In this document: piece after piece, positions 20,582-33,369 of the stretch
How positions within the stretch are numbered: the stretch's first letter is position 1
Layout: each line of letters starts with the position of its first letter
Assembly (NCBI RefSeq): GCF_963583255.1
Contig: NC_084806.1
Location: 23,602,317 to 23,666,316, forward strand
From: Pyrus communis
Lineage: Eukaryota; Streptophyta; Magnoliopsida; Rosales; Rosaceae
Direction of reading: 5' to 3'
Length of the DNA stretch: 64,000 nucleotides
The notes under the pieces: generated by a model
What the model was told of the DNA's origin: nothing
Database searches by the model: none
Seen by the model: only the letters and a program-made list of their open reading frames with translations
Translations under genes and position numbers: made by a program

Positions 20582-22165
20582 AACACAAGAGGTACCTCAA
20601 AGCTAAAAACTTTCTTTTTAGAAAATGTAAACTTCCTAGCCAAAACAAATGAGCATATAAAAACATTTAAGCAAGCAATTTCAAAGATAGATTTATGAAT
20701 ATTCAATGAAGAACATTACCCAGAAAAATGCTTGATCCTCCTAGGGGGTTTAAGATGGAGATGAAAAACAATGTTTATCTCTAAAATTAATCTCCCCCAA
20801 CCAAAAAACAAATGAAACCCACATAACCCTAATGAACAAAAATGTTTGTTCATCAATCAAAGACATAAAGGACACTTGTCAAATGTAGAAGCAATCTAAG
20901 TAGATCAATGGTGAAAAGCTCAGTCTCGTAAAAAGGGTGCCAGTCAACCTATGTGGGCTGTCTTAAATTACGTGCCCAACTAGTTGGACAGCAATGAGAC
21001 ATTCTAACGAGACAAGGTCACTAGTCAAAATGCATCAGTAAGTTAAACATGAAATGCATATGCATGAACAAACCTTTGAAGTGATGTTCCACAACCTTGA
21101 AGTGAATATTTCTAACAATTGCAGCCATTTTTCCAGTGTATGTCCTAAAACTAATTTGTGCATGTGTGGTACACGTTATAATGTTGACAAGGAAATGGAA
21201 CTAGGGATACCGATTTCACCATTACAAGCCAATTCCATGAAAATTAAGTCAAAACACATTCAACTCTCCAATTTGCAACTAGGGTTTGTTTTACTCATTT
21301 ATGATCATCCATTTGATGTGTGGTTGTGATCAAGTACTCCTAATCTGTAACCTAGTTGTGATGCTCAACTTAGATTACCAAATAAGAATCCATTAAGAAG
21401 AAGAAAACTTCAAAGAACCGAAGAAATCACATGGCAGGATGTATGCATAGTAGTTTCTTCATTCATTCACATGTCTACCAAGATTAAGCATGATGTGTAC
21501 TAAAACCTTGATCAAATAATCTGTAAGCAGCCCTAATGGTGATCAAACATTAAGATTAACAAACAAATTATATTATAAAATCGGTGAATGAAACAAGAAC
21601 ACAGATTGGTAATTTGAATACTTTAACGTAATAACATAAACTAGGTTTGCAATGCTACATCGAAATCCCCAACTATGAACTTAATTACACGACATGATTA
21701 TAAAATATATTAATATCAAGAAAAACATGAGTGAAATTAAAGTTCATAGAAGAAACCCCCTAGAAGCAATTCTGATGTTGAACTTCTCCAAGAATAGCTC
21801 GGTTGTGGTTTCTTTGGTGGCTGCGGATGGTGAATGGAGAAAGGATTTTGTTTCTGGAAGAAAGGCCAAAGAAAGAGAAGAGAGAGAGCTATGGGCGTCC
21901 CCAAGGAGAAACTTGTGTAAAAGTGGCTGAAACTCTCAATTTTATAAGGTTAAAAAGGTTGTTACAGATTGCCAATACAGCCCAGTAATTGGGTATTTAA
22001 TTCCCATGTTTTTCTGTTGTTATTGGTCTTATAAAGAGCCATATTCATCACCATATTTGGTTTCCACTTTTAATTCTTTGTCCAGATCAGCATCCTTATT
22101 TAATTCTCCACTTTTAGTACCATTTTGCCTTATTTGTCCTCAATTAAGCTCCGAAATACGATAAG
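20582..22165. other. Unassigned AT-rich DNA between LTR fragments
   Basis: Includes the right inverted arm (21193-21533). Short open frames at 21054-21329 and 21694-21930 lack recognisable domains; both are conserved in the second block, but that block is conserved in its non-coding parts as well. On the minus strand 21540-22165 has a TATA-like TTATAAAATTGAG followed by pyrimidine-rich sequence (CTCTCTCTCTTCTC), which looks like an LTR promoter and leader. I cannot assign a family. Confidence 0.4.
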
Positions 22166-22640
22166 TGACAGGAGCATATTTATGTGGCTTTGTTAGCCTA
22201 TTTCCTTGTATTTAATGAGTTAGTTTCTATTTATCATAGTGATTTAAGCTATTTTCGTGTGTTTGTAGGTTCAATTGGCTAAAGTGGCAAGAAAAGGCAA
22301 TTTGGAGTATTTTAGAGCAATTTTGGGCTTTGAATGGATAACACATGCATGGAGCAAGGTAGATGGACGAAATTGAAGTTCAAGAAGGGCTAAGAATATG
22401 CTAAAGAGATGGAAGAATTAATTCAAAACAAAGAAGATATGGAGCTCAGCAAAGAAAGAAGGAAACATGAGCCAAACTATCTTATTTTGTCTTAGCCAAT
22501 CCTAATCCTACACTACCTAAGTTCCAGCTGTTAGGGGGGTCCCTAGTTATATTAGGACACTTAAATATATGTTTCTAGAAGGCTTAATCCTATTCCTTAA
22601 GGGATGCCGCACCTATTCCTTTTAGAACAACCATTCCTTG
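22166..22640 (+). repeat. 5' part of a forward LTR
   Basis: Starts TGACAGGAGCATATT, a variant of the TGATAGGAGC start, and runs to the point where a reverse LTR was inserted after CCTTG. The second block has the continuation at 60973-62237; here it has been replaced. Confidence 0.75.
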
Positions 22641-22734
22641 TGATGTGATATAAGATAGCACACAAATTAAACCCTATAATTGTAGTATGTGTAAGTAGGG
22701 ATCGTTCTAGGCCGGGGATTAGAAGGGATGCTAA
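22641..22734 (-). repeat. 94-bp end of a reverse LTR
   Basis: TGATGTGATATAAGATAGCA onward, identical in type to the first 94 bp of 60629-60972, then an abrupt change to another LTR at 22735. Confidence 0.75.
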
Positions 22735-24251
22735 CACATGCACCCATCACCTAACACAAATCCTTTGCCGTGCAAAACAGAAAGCATTTTCCAGCTTTTC
22801 TCCTTCATTGCAGCCACACTTCCACATGCATTCCCTCTTTAATCATTCCCTCCTAGCTGTCATATTCCCTCTTTTAATCATTCATCCACCTATAAATAAA
22901 CATCCATTGCAGCCACAAAAAAGGGGGATTCATTCATACACAAATAGACACCAAAGACTTCCCTTTGCCGTGCAAAAACACATTCATTCCAGCACTCATC
23001 CCTTTGTGCCGTGCCTTCCTCCACCATTCCATAAATTCATACACACTTCACACCATCACACAACCATTCCTCCATACAAATACCACCCCAAAACCTATCC
23101 TTAGACCTTGTGTCGCAACAAAGAGGAAGAGAAGAGGGCCTAAACGTTCATACAATTCAAGTTTGAGTTGTTGGAATGTTTAGGTGTTTCTTTTCCTTTG
23201 ATTTCAATGTTTAATTTCAATTCTCTTTGTCTTGTACGTATGAGGAACTAAACCCCCCCTTGGCTAGGGGGGATTCGAAATACATGTTTATGCTTGCGAT
23301 ATGATTTGATTACTTCTAATTGCATTTCATAAGTTGTGAATTCAATTTACTTATCTATGTGAATTACACTTATTTATGTATGTTTATTGAGAGTGCACGC
23401 TTAATTTTCATGCATGAATATGACGCTAGAATATAAGTGAGTTTCACCTAATAGTTATGAACTTATATTCACAAGTAGTAAAGGTTGATGATCTCAATCG
23501 CGTTAAGTAAATTCTTGGCATAAGTTTCATGCAATCATAGTAACAAGTGCTTCGTCAATGCTTATGGTTTTCATAGAACTTAATGATTCTTGCTTGTATC
23601 TCTATCATGCAATCATGTAGGGGACTTGTGGGGAATGTTTTGGGTTGTCGTATGCAATCATCCAATTCAATAACGTTAGGAAAATCTGAGGGTTAATTAG
23701 TGCAATTCACGGTTAATCTGGGGCGTTGAGAATCTTGGTTTATTGAAAAGCAATTGGAAATCATTTTATATGCAAGTATAACATGTGTGGAGATGAACCC
23801 CTTAGCTAGCTTCCCATCCATTCAATTCTATCACATTTTGTCTTAAAATCATTCATATTTACATTCTGCCTTTAAATTACAATCTGCCCATTTAGTTAAA
23901 TTCGTCCAAACACAATCCCCCCTTATTTTGTTGAGTCTTAGTCATTCAAATCTGTTTTATTTTGTGTCTTTAAGCATTTGGAGTCATAAACACTTTCAAA
24001 TTCGTCCAAATCAAGTTCTAGTTTCTGTTTGAGTCAATTTGATTGTTTTAGGCAGTTTGAGTGTTTCAAATCTGTTTTGAGTCATAGTAGTCTTATTAAG
24101 AGTCTTTAAGTTTAGTTTTTGTGTTTTTAAGTCAATTTATATTAGATTAGCACCCCTAGTTAATCCCCGGCTAGAACGATCCCTACTTACATCATTACTA
24201 CAATTGTCACAAATAGGGTTTAATTTATGTGTGCGTATAATTCTCGCATCA
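22735..24251 (+). repeat. 3' part of a forward LTR of the LARD-1 family
   Basis: Homologous in reverse to 14940-16800, with shared blocks such as the run near 23250-23280 (CCCCCCTTGGCTAGGGGGG) and the CTAGAACGATCCCTACTTAC motif. It ends CTCGCATCA at 24251, directly abutting Tat pol sequence. The outer start is missing. Confidence 0.8.
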
Positions 24252-25973
24252 AATGGCTCATCCTATCGAAGACCGACGTCCGAGGGGAGGGTTTAGGCTC
24301 TTCTTGGTCTTGTTCAATGCTCACACTGACGTATTGAGTGCTAGTGTTTTTCGCTTTGTTTGAAATCATCACAGGTGCATTTGGTGTGAAACCAAGTCCG
24401 GCTTTGTTGTTGTCAACTCCGTAACCATGCTCCTTCAACTTCTTTTGAGTTTTGGTAAGGTTACGTTCTTCGTCATTGACAGTGTTTGAAACCTTCTTTC
24501 CAGCCACCGCAGAAGAAGCGAAGTCGTACCCGGCCTTTTACATGAGTTTGTAGGCATTAGGGTCGAAACCTTCCTCAGTCCTCTTGGTTGGAAGAAAGCT
24601 TGATTCCACCTTCTTTGGTAGAGCTTTTATGAAGCCTTGTGGTAGTCTTGCGACTTTAGCACCCCCTAGCTGTGTCAAAGGAAAAACTGCATTTGTCTTG
24701 AGCAACTTCACATTATCTGCGTGCCACTGTGTGTCGGCTTTTCTTGTTCCAGTTTCGAATGGAGATTGACCATTCTTTCTTCTTGACATCGGGATATATC
24801 GAAATATGGGTGCGTTCGGTTCTTCTGACGGCATCCTACTCCCTTTGGTTGTTGTAGGTTTAGCAAACTCGTCATCGTCTTTGCTTGAAGATGGCACAGT
24901 CTGCTCTTTTTGCTTTTTAGGCATGACTTGCCACTCCTGCTTTTTAGGTGTTGCTTTGCCCGTGGATCTGATATCTTCCGGAAGGGCTTCGGGTATCATG
25001 TCTTCATCCATGTAGAACTTGGCGTCTGCAAAGTGTGATTCGGCTTCGGTGAATGGCTTGGTATCACCTTGGATCACCTTCACTCCTTCTCGGTAAAATT
25101 TTAGGCATTGGTGAAGGGTGGACGGCACTACCCCATTTGCGTATATCCAAGGTCTTCCTAAGAGCAAGCTGTAGGAAGTCCTTGCATCAATCACGTGGAA
25201 TATCGTGCTTGATTTGAGCTCACCCACGGTCATCTCTACTCGGATCATGCCCATCGCCCTTTGTCCTCCTTGGTTAAAACCCTGGATCAGCAGACGGCTC
25301 AGGGATAGTTCATTCACCTTGATGCCGATTATGGTCATTGTTGATTTTGGCATGATGTTTATGGCCGACCCACCATCCACAAGCATGCGGTTGACTTTGT
25401 ATTTACTTACGTATCCTGAGACGAAGAGAGGACGGTTGTGAGGCTTTGATCCCAGCAGTAGGTCTTCGTCAGTGAAGTTAATTACGTCATGGGTGGCACA
25501 ACATGTGGCACATTCATGTGGCTGAAGCTTCGAGCCTTCGTCGTTACTTTCTTGCACTTCGTGGTTGCCGGGACCTGCCAAGACTGCTGCTAGTGCTCTT
25601 CGCATCTTTTTTGGCAATGGTAGCGCTTCCTCGATGCTAAAGTGTGTTGGCAGACCTTCTTCAGGTGTGAGGGTCTTTTCTACCTCAGTGGTGATAGCTT
25701 TGCCTTTTGAGGGCTCTTCTATTTCTACTTCAACCATGTGACAGGCCACGGTAGTGCACTGTTGGAAAAAGTCATTCGGGAAGTACTCACGCAAGGAAAC
25801 GGGGATGCGTGGCTCCTGCTCCATAGGTTCCCTAGCATATGTTGTTTTATTATGCTTTATGTTTCTTTTAGGCTTCGCATTGTTGCGGCCGTGGTGATTT
25901 CTTCTTTGTTCCACATTTGGCTGTATTACTCGTGGTCTTGGTTTCCTTGTCTTTTTGTAGGTTACCAATATCC
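24252..25973 (-). pseudogene. Tat-group Ty3/gypsy gag tail and protease fragment
   Basis: Reading right to left from 25973: gag C-terminal part (VTYKKTRKPRPR, PVSLREYFPNDFF), a Cys cluster (HECATCCATHD), then a retropepsin domain (RPLFVSGYVSKYKVNRMLV, DGGSAINIMPKS, LLLGRPWIYANGVVPSTLHQ). The active-site triplet is D-G-G instead of D-S/T-G, so activity is doubtful. The linker (FLPTKRTEEGFDPNAYKLM) is followed by an in-frame TAA at 24535-24537; the frame resumes with KKVSNTVND and ends at 24252, where an LTR abuts. RT, RNase H and integrase are absent. The right edge is the copia A1 LTR. Confidence 0.85.
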
Positions 25974-27836
25974 TGAAGGAAAATTTATGTCCTAGCTAAG
26001 AACATGTAAGAACATTTGAATACATATGCATACTAATAACACTTTAAAGTAGGCATGCATTCAAAAACAATTCATAAAACCCATGACTTTCAAAGCCTAG
26101 TATATGGTGAACCATAAGACTCTTTAACAATATTAAAGAGAATAAGAATTTAGAGATTCTTTACCTTTGAAGGTCATCCTTGATTGCACAAGGGATTCAC
26201 CCAAGTGGAGGGCCTTCAAGTCACCTCCTTGCTCCTTGGATCTTCCTTGTGATTTCCTCCCTTTTAGTGCTCCTTTTCTTCTTTGAGGATTTGAGGATTT
26301 GTTCTCCAAAACACCAAAGGTTTGGTGTCTCTAAGTCTCCACACCAAAGATGTAGTGTGAAGATGAAATGGATGACTTAGGGAAGAATAGATTGCTAGAT
26401 GTTCCTCCCCTAAGTGGCCGGCCTCTATGTAGAAAATGAGAGAATATGTTTCACCCAAATTCAATTAGAAAACCCTAATGTGAAACAAAGCTATAATGTT
26501 GATTTTATACTTCATTTCATGTGAGTGGCAAACTTGTAATTAATACAAGTTTGCTACCCCTCACCCTTATGGCCGGCCATATGTTGTTATTGGGCTTAAT
26601 TGCCCATTTTGTTTTAGTTGTCATACAACTTAAACATAATGGGCCTTGTGGACCAAAACGTTTTTGTGCCCCGAAGCCCAAAACTAACTTAAACGCCCAA
26701 TACGAACGTTTCGTAAAATTAATTAACTATTTAATTAATCTTGACCATTCTTCAATTAAACCATTTAATTGCTTATCCATTTCATATAATTTCTTCACTT
26801 ATATCCTTACTCGGTGTACGATCCATTAGGTTCCAATTAGCGAGGTAGTGGGCGATGTTACTCTTAACGATCGATTGTGAATTGAAACCACATTTCAATT
26901 CTCCCTTAAAATTAGTGTTTGCTAATCTTTAGGGCTTCCACAAACCATGGGTGACGCCTAGCAGCATGTCATGGTTACCCAAGCTAAGTAGAAGTGGTTG
27001 GAGAACCTATCCAGTTACAACTACAATGCAATACGGTGCTTCTCTAATACAATACTCTTAATCACATTGTTTAAGTGATAGTTTGTTTCATGTCTACTAT
27101 CCAATGTGATACTTCTCTATATGATTCAATTGAATAAGATTTGGAACAAGCTTCCTTAGTCATATTCATATGCTTTGGCCAAAGACTCTCGAATCATATC
27201 TTAGAGTATTCTCCTTCCACCATGGAAGGTTAGAGATCCCTTGTTGTGCATTCATATGCCTACATGACTAGATAGCTTGACCCCAACAATGTCGTGGACA
27301 CTCCAATGGAATGCCGTTGACATAATCAAAGATCAAGGACCTAACCATTAGACATCAATGATGCCTCAGGTCAAAGGACTACTTTGCATATTGCAACTAT
27401 CGAGTTCTCACATGACATGTATGTTCGAACTCTCGTTTGATCGTTGTTCAGTGTACTCGATTACTCTTTCGAGCACCTATGTGTTTGCCTTAGTGTCCAA
27501 CACCAAATGACTTGAGACTAGTTCATACTCACGCTTGAGTCGACATAACACATACTAACCTTAGCGGATTGTCAATGCCCAATTGGCGATCCTATGGCTA
27601 GGAACGTTTTAGGAATGAACATAAGAGAAAGGTCTCGTTAATTTAACTAACTTAAATCACTTTGTCTCTTAGATCAAATACATTCCTTGGATTCCTTTAT
27701 TGCTTAAACACAAGATACTATAAATAGTGATTAACAATAAGCTTTGCCCTCTATTAAACATATAAAAGTTTAACACAATAAGTATTCCAAAAAGCTATTA
27801 CATCAAATGAGTGGCTTTGTGGGCATACTTCCAACA
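25974..27836 (-). repeat. 3' LTR of copia A1 (1863 bp)
   Basis: Element sense starts TGTTGGAAGTATGCCC and ends TTTTCCTTCA. A TATA box (TATAAAA, minus strand) lies near 26496-26502. A 10-bp inverted repeat (26529-26538 with 26544-26553) lies just upstream of it. Two GGCCGGCC octamers occur at 26416 and 26571. Confidence 0.92.
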
Positions 27837-27848
27837 ATCTCCCACTTG
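27837..27848 (-). other. Polypurine tract of A1
   Basis: Minus strand CAAGTGGGAGAT directly before the LTR start TGTTGG. Confidence 0.85.
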
Positions 27849-27851
27849 CAC

Positions 27852-30800
27852 TCAAAGCCATCCTCCCATGTATCTAATACCCATCTTTTCCATATGGCGG
27901 TCAAGTTGGATTTGAGACATTGGCTTCGTTAGTGGATCTGCTACGTTATCGGCTGAAGCAACTTTGAGGATGTTAACTTTCCCCTCGGCAGCATATCTTC
28001 TAATGATATTAAAGCGCCTATCAAAATGCTTGTTCTTTTGATGTGCCCTGGGTTCCTTGGCTTGAGCTATCGCCCCACTATTATCACAGTACAAAGTTAC
28101 TGGTGATGTAATGGTTGGAACCACTCCAAGTTCAGTGATGAACTTCTTCATCCAGAACGCTTCTTTGCCGGCTTCAGCTGCAGCGACATATTCAGCCTCT
28201 GTCGTGGAATCAGCAATTACACTTTGTTTCTTGCTTTTCCAGCTGACAGCCCCACCATTCAGAGTGAATACATATCCTGAGTTGGAAATTCTATCATCGA
28301 CGTCAGATTGGAAATCTGCGTCTGTATAGCCTTCCACTCGCAACTCTGTCGCTCCTCCATAAACGAGGAACATGTCCTTAGTTCTTCTTAAGTACTTAAG
28401 GACCATCTTGACAGCTGCCCAGTGTTCTGATCCTGGGTTAGATTGATATCGACTAGTAATGCTCACAGCATATGCGATATCACGCCTTGTGCATATCATG
28501 GCATACATAAGACTTCCTATGGCGGAAGCATAAGGAATCATATTCATATGCCGTATCTCTTCAGAAGTCTTAGGTCCCATGGACTTAGAAAGATGAATTC
28601 CATGTCCTACAGGAAGAATACCTTTCTTAGATTGCTCCATCTGGAACCTACTTAGCACCTTATCAATGTACATAGATTGGGATAATCCAATTAATTTTCT
28701 GGATATATCACGATAGAGCTTTATCCCAAGTACATAAGATGCATCTCCTAAATCTTTCATGTGAAAGGTTTTGGACTACCACACTTTTATAGAAGAAAGT
28801 ACTGCAGTGTCATTCCCGAATAGTAATATGTCATCTACATATAACACTAGGAATACAACTGCTTCCCCAACGACTTTTTGATAAACACAATTGTCGTATT
28901 CGTTTTGAGTAAAACCAAACGATTTGATTTCAGTATCAAAACGAATGTTCCAGCTCCTGGAGGCTTACTTAAGTCCATAAATGGACCTCTGAAGCTTGCA
29001 TACCTTAGTCTTTTCAGACTTGGACACGAAACCTTCGGGTTGAGCCATATAAAGCTCTTCCTCTAGGTAGCCATTCAGAAAGGCTGTCTTCACGTCCATT
29101 TGCCAGATTTCATAATCATGGTACGCAGCTATAGCAAGCAAAATCCGAATGGACTTAATCATGGCTACAGGAGAGAAAGTTTCTTCATAGTCAATCCCTT
29201 CTCATTGCCTGTAACCTTTGGCTACTAGTCTAGCCTTATAAGTCTCCACGTTCCCATCAACGCCTATCTTCCTCTTGAATACCCATTTATTTCCAACAGG
29301 TACTATACCTTCTGGAGGGTCTACAAGAGTCCAGACCTGATTTTGATACATGGAATCCATCTCGGATTTCATGGCCTCATGCCATCTCTTTGAATCAATG
29401 TCGGACATTGCTTCAGTGTAGTCCCTAGGGTCCTCCTTTGTGTCATTGTCACCTAGAAGGTGCAATTCCGCAAATTCATTGTCTAAGCCATACCTCTTAG
29501 GTGGCTTACCAACCCGTTCAGATCTACGTGGAGCTAGGGGTTCAGGAACAGGGTTGTCAACATGTCGTGTGCTTGTTTGTGGTTCATCATTAATCTCATT
29601 AATTTCCATCGTTTTACTTATAGTTCCTTTGAGAACAAATTGTTCCTCAAGAAACATAGCAGTTCTGGCGACAAAGACTTTCTGGTCGTCAGGATTGTAG
29701 AACTCATATCTCATAGTTTCTCTAGGATATCCCACAAAATAGCACCTTACTGATCTCGCTTCAAGCTTAGTAGCTTCAAGCTTCTTGACATATGCTTCAC
29801 AACCCCAAATCTTAATATGCTTAAGACTTGGCTTTATGCCATATCTCATAGGGCGTTTGTGAAACTGATTTGGAAGGTACTCTATTAAGCAAGTAAGCTG
29901 CTGTATATAGAGCGTATCCCCAGAATGTTACTGGTAGATCAGCGGAACTCATCATAGAATGAACCATGTTCATCAAGGTTCGATTTCTCCTTTCAGAAAC
30001 TCCATTAAGTTGTGGAGTTCCCGGTGGAGTCCACTGTGATATTATTCCACACTCTTTGAGATAATCTAGGAATTCATTACTCAGATATTCACCCCCTCGA
30101 TCTGATCTTAGGATTTTTATCTGTTTCCCAGTTTGTTTCTCAACTTCATTCTTGAATTCTTTGAACCTTTCAAAGGATTTTGACTTGTACTTCATAAGAT
30201 ACACATAGCCAAACCGAGAGTGATCGTCGGTGAATGTGATATAGTAGGAGAAACCTCCTCTCGACATAGTAGACATAGGTCCACATACGTCAGTGTGGAT
30301 TAACCCTAGAATTTCAGTGGCATGCTCTCCTTTCCCAGTGAATGGAGATTTGGCCATCTTCCCTTTCAAACAGCATTCACAAATACCCATCTGGTCATTA
30401 CCTAATGGGCGGACATATCCGTCTTTCGACATCTTGCGAATCTTTTCAAGGTTCACATGTCCAAGTTTAAGATGCCACATCCTTTCTTGGTTAACTTCTT
30501 CTCTAGCCCTTTTGGGTTTTGAGGTATTCCCGCTTTCAATACAGTGCATCCCACTATTCGTCTCTAGGTGAAAAAGTCCCTCTATCATATTACCATGAGA
30601 GATAATACGACCGTTCAAGTATAAAATGCAACTCATTTTGTCAAACAATACTGAGTGCCCATCTCGTAAAAGTTTAGAGATAGAAATCAAATTCTTTATA
30701 CATGAAGGGAAATATAAACAATTTTTAAGTTCCAAGACTTCCCCAGAGGGTAGTTTAAGCATATAGGTGCCTATTGCTTTTGCAGAGATTTTAGTGCCGT

Positions 30801-31278
30801 TCCCAACTCGCACAACTATCTCCCCATTGCGCAGTGTCTTGCTCTCTGCTAGTCCCTACATCGTATTACAGATATGTTGACTAGCGCCTGAATCAAATAT
30901 CCAGGAATTGGAGCTCACTGTAAAAGCACTTTCTATGACCGAAATAGTCTCTTCAAAAGTTCGTGTCATAAGGCTCGCAATGCGCACCCTGTATTTCTTC
31001 TTCCAACGTTCATCCTTTCCACAATGAAAGCATGTTCCTTTGGATTTCTTTGCCTTCTTCTTATGTAACCTTTTCCTTGTTTTTGCATTCTCACTCCCAC
31101 TGTCCTTTTTGAAACATTTTTCAAATTTACAGCACATGTCAATCTTCTCGTTAAAAGTATGATCGAATCTATTCACTTTATAGTTTACAATAAACTTAGT
31201 GAAATCATCCGAGAGATATGCAAGGAAAAAGTCTTGGGCCATTTTGTCAAGTATAATGGTGGGTAGTATTTTAGGCAT
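27852..31278 (-). pseudogene. Copia A1 gag-pol (protease, integrase, RT, RNase H), broken
   Basis: Domains right to left: gag remnant (MPKILPTIILDKMAQDFFLA) with a damaged zinc knuckle (CFHCGKDERWKKKY, His and last Cys lost); protease WIFDSGASQHICN; pre-integrase MWHLKLGHVNLEKIRKM; integrase with HTDVCGP, LRSDRGGEY and NGVSERRNR; RT with AFLNGYLEEELYMAQPEGF and YVDDILLFGND; RNase H with GYTDADFQSD, DSTTEAEYVAA and LYCDNSGAIA. Breaks: stops at 30856-30858, 29202-29204, 28965-28967 and 28776-28778, and a frameshift near 29830 (after EIWHKAKS). The gag N-terminal region is missing. The protein set would copy and integrate element RNA; here it is inactive. A2 shares the knuckle damage and the frameshift but not these stops. 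Confidence 0.93.
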
Positions 31279-33355
31279 GTCGTTAACTACATAACATAAC
31301 AGAAATCGTATTAGATTGTTGATTAACTACTTGATTGGGTCTTGAATCAAATAGTACCACCCGCTATTTTTGGCAAATTCCATATCCCTCAATAGAATCC
31401 GAGAGTTATGTTGAACTCTTAGCGGGGTATGGGAGACTCACCATTACCAAGCCCACCTCACGATGATACGATGTTGGTTAGCAAAAATAATGATGAGAGA
31501 ATAACGCTTTACTCATTTACAACGTTTGTAATTACCCATCTTGTTTGGCCTCTAGAGAACATTGCCTCACGATGATACGATGTTGGCACCATTGCACTTA
31601 GTTAAGTTATTCCCACCATGCTTAGTTCGTGTAGGGGTTCAAGAATAACCTCACGATGATACGATTTTGGCTATCCTCGTTGCCTACACTTACCTCATCA
31701 TATGTTTATGGACTCCTCCTGAGTGTAAGCATGCACTTTGTACTCCCCCATGATAGGGTGAAGCCGGTGTACAAGTCACAAACGATTGGAGCCCACCACG
31801 GTGGAAGGCCTACGAAGAGATGTTCAAAGCATCTCTCGCTTATCAACTTAATATCCATTTTATTTGAGGGAGCAGTGTTGGGCTACATCAAAAACATTTT
31901 CATCATATTAAAAGAACATGGGCCTATCACAACTATTGGTCCAAGTTAATATGAATTAGTAGCATATAATACTCCCACTGTTTCGTTGAAACAAGCGAGA
32001 CTATATGGAACTACTAACGAACGCATTGCATCCTCATATGGACTATATAGTCGTTTTAGGTTTTAGGATGATTATGAACCGTTTGATTTGATCCAACACG
32101 AGCCTTGTGTTGGACCTTGGGTTTAAGGTAGATAGTTGTTGATTTTAGTTACGTGTTTAATCCAATTAAACTGTTATTTCCTATTGGGCGTTGGACCCAA
32201 CTATTCCAATTTGCATACATATAAACAAAGAGGAATACATCAAATAATAAGAAAGGCTTATGCCCTTTTACAACACAAATAATGGGCTTATGCCCTTTAC
32301 AACAAATTGAAGGACTTATGCCCAATACAACAACTTGAATTAATCAAATTACATTCAAATCTACATTACTTAAAACCCAAGCATTCATAATGTAAATCGG
32401 CCAATCACATAGCTCAATTATCGAGGCCTTTGGTTCATAATCACCCTTTTCTTAATTAACTAAATTAACTAAGAAAGCAACTTTAAACAATTGGTTTTTG
32501 GATCCATAGAATTGATTTAAATGGAACTAAATATAATGAAAATCAAATTCTCATTAAAGAGACAAAACAATTTTTGTTCTCATTTTGTTTTGGGCCAAAA
32601 ACAATGACCACAACAATTTGGGTCACTTTGTTAAAACAAAAACTTTTGGGGTCAAAATGCAAATACACAAAAGTATCAAAACTTTATATAATTGCACAAA
32701 AGTCCCTCCAACACCTTTTTCTAAAGGGTGGCCGGCCATTTGAGAGAAAATTTGAAAAATTCTGAAGTTTTGTAAGTGGTTTTTGGTAGGTGAGACAAAG
32801 GTGACTTTGATGGTTTGTAAGAAAATGTTTTTTATAAAACTTTAAAATTCTTTTAGTCACATCTCACCAATAACTATCACCCACCATTTGAAAAACCAAA
32901 CTTTATGAAAAACATAAAACTTTTGAATCAAAACTTCAAAACTTTTTGTTCTTGGTAAGAACTTCAAGAAATATGAAGAACATACATGAAAACTCATAAT
33001 AGCTCCATGGATGTTTTCTTTCACCAAAAACTCAAATTTTCACAACTCAAAAGAGGGTTAATATCCTAGGGTACTTAGGGGTTCCAAAAAGCACTTTAAA
33101 ACCATTTTAACAAGCCTAACATGAACCCAAAAAATCACCCTTTGGATTTGGCCGAAAATCCCAAAACACTTGGCACCAACTTTTAGTTCCATTATTCATG
33201 CTTTAATGAAATACATCTACAACATTTGAGATGCTAAATTTTCAAGCAAAATTTATATTCAAAGCAAGAACAAAGCTTGTAACATTTACAACACTTAAAT
33301 CACAAAATATGAAAAATCACAAAACCCAAAAGGATCCACCATAAACTAGGCCTAG
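31279..33355 (-). mobile_element. A1 leader with three copies of a 22-bp motif
   Basis: Non-coding between primer site and gag remnant. CCTCACGATGATACGATGTTGG occurs at 31456-31477 and 31565-31586, and a variant at 31649-31670. Elements A2 and B carry the same three motifs. The part from about 32490 to 33355 is nearly identical to the leaders of A2 (35315-36190) and B (43319-44180). A GGCCGGCC octamer lies at 32730. Confidence 0.8.
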
Positions 33356-33369
33356 GCTCTGATACCACT
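33356..33369 (-). other. Primer-binding site of A1 (initiator Met tRNA)
   Basis: Minus strand AGTGGTATCAGAGC next to the LTR end; TGGTATCAGAGC is complementary to the 3' end of initiator Met tRNA. Confidence 0.9.

Larger units (their letters stand above)
17262..21533. repeat. Inverted repeat, arms 17262-17545 and 21193-21533
   Basis: The left arm, read in reverse, matches the right arm at roughly 90% or more, apart from a 55-bp deletion in the left arm. Each arm can be read as a short similar peptide (NSMKIKSK, LSNLQLGF, LIYDHPFDV), but I recognise no protein and would not call a gene. The DNA between the arms is mostly LTR sequence. The origin of the arm sequence is unknown. Confidence 0.75.
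17188..22734 (+). repeat. Segmental duplication block, copy 1 (5.55 kb)
   Basis: Collinear with 55109-60722 at roughly 99% identity by eye. The main indels are 55 bp missing here near 17337 and 12 bp near 19550. Contents in order: Cassandra LTR tail, inverted-repeat arm, reverse LTR interrupted by a solo LTR, unassigned DNA, second inverted arm, start of a forward LTR, first 94 bp of a reverse LTR. Both edges fall at abrupt junctions with other LTR sequence. Confidence 0.9.

Noticed and set aside
21694..21988. Two overlapping ORFs conserved in both blocks (also 59682-59976)
   Set aside because: The whole block is about 99% identical, so frame conservation carries no weight; the sequence looks like an LTR promoter and leader on the other strand.
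26180..26829. Short plus-strand ORFs repeated at several LTRs (also 34554-35092, 51085-51632)
   Set aside because: They lie inside copia LTRs and repeat only because the LTR repeats; no protein features.
28111..29753. Plus-strand ORFs over copia A1 pol
   Set aside because: Shadow frames of the pol genes on the minus strand; the A2 region shows the same shadows in reverse.
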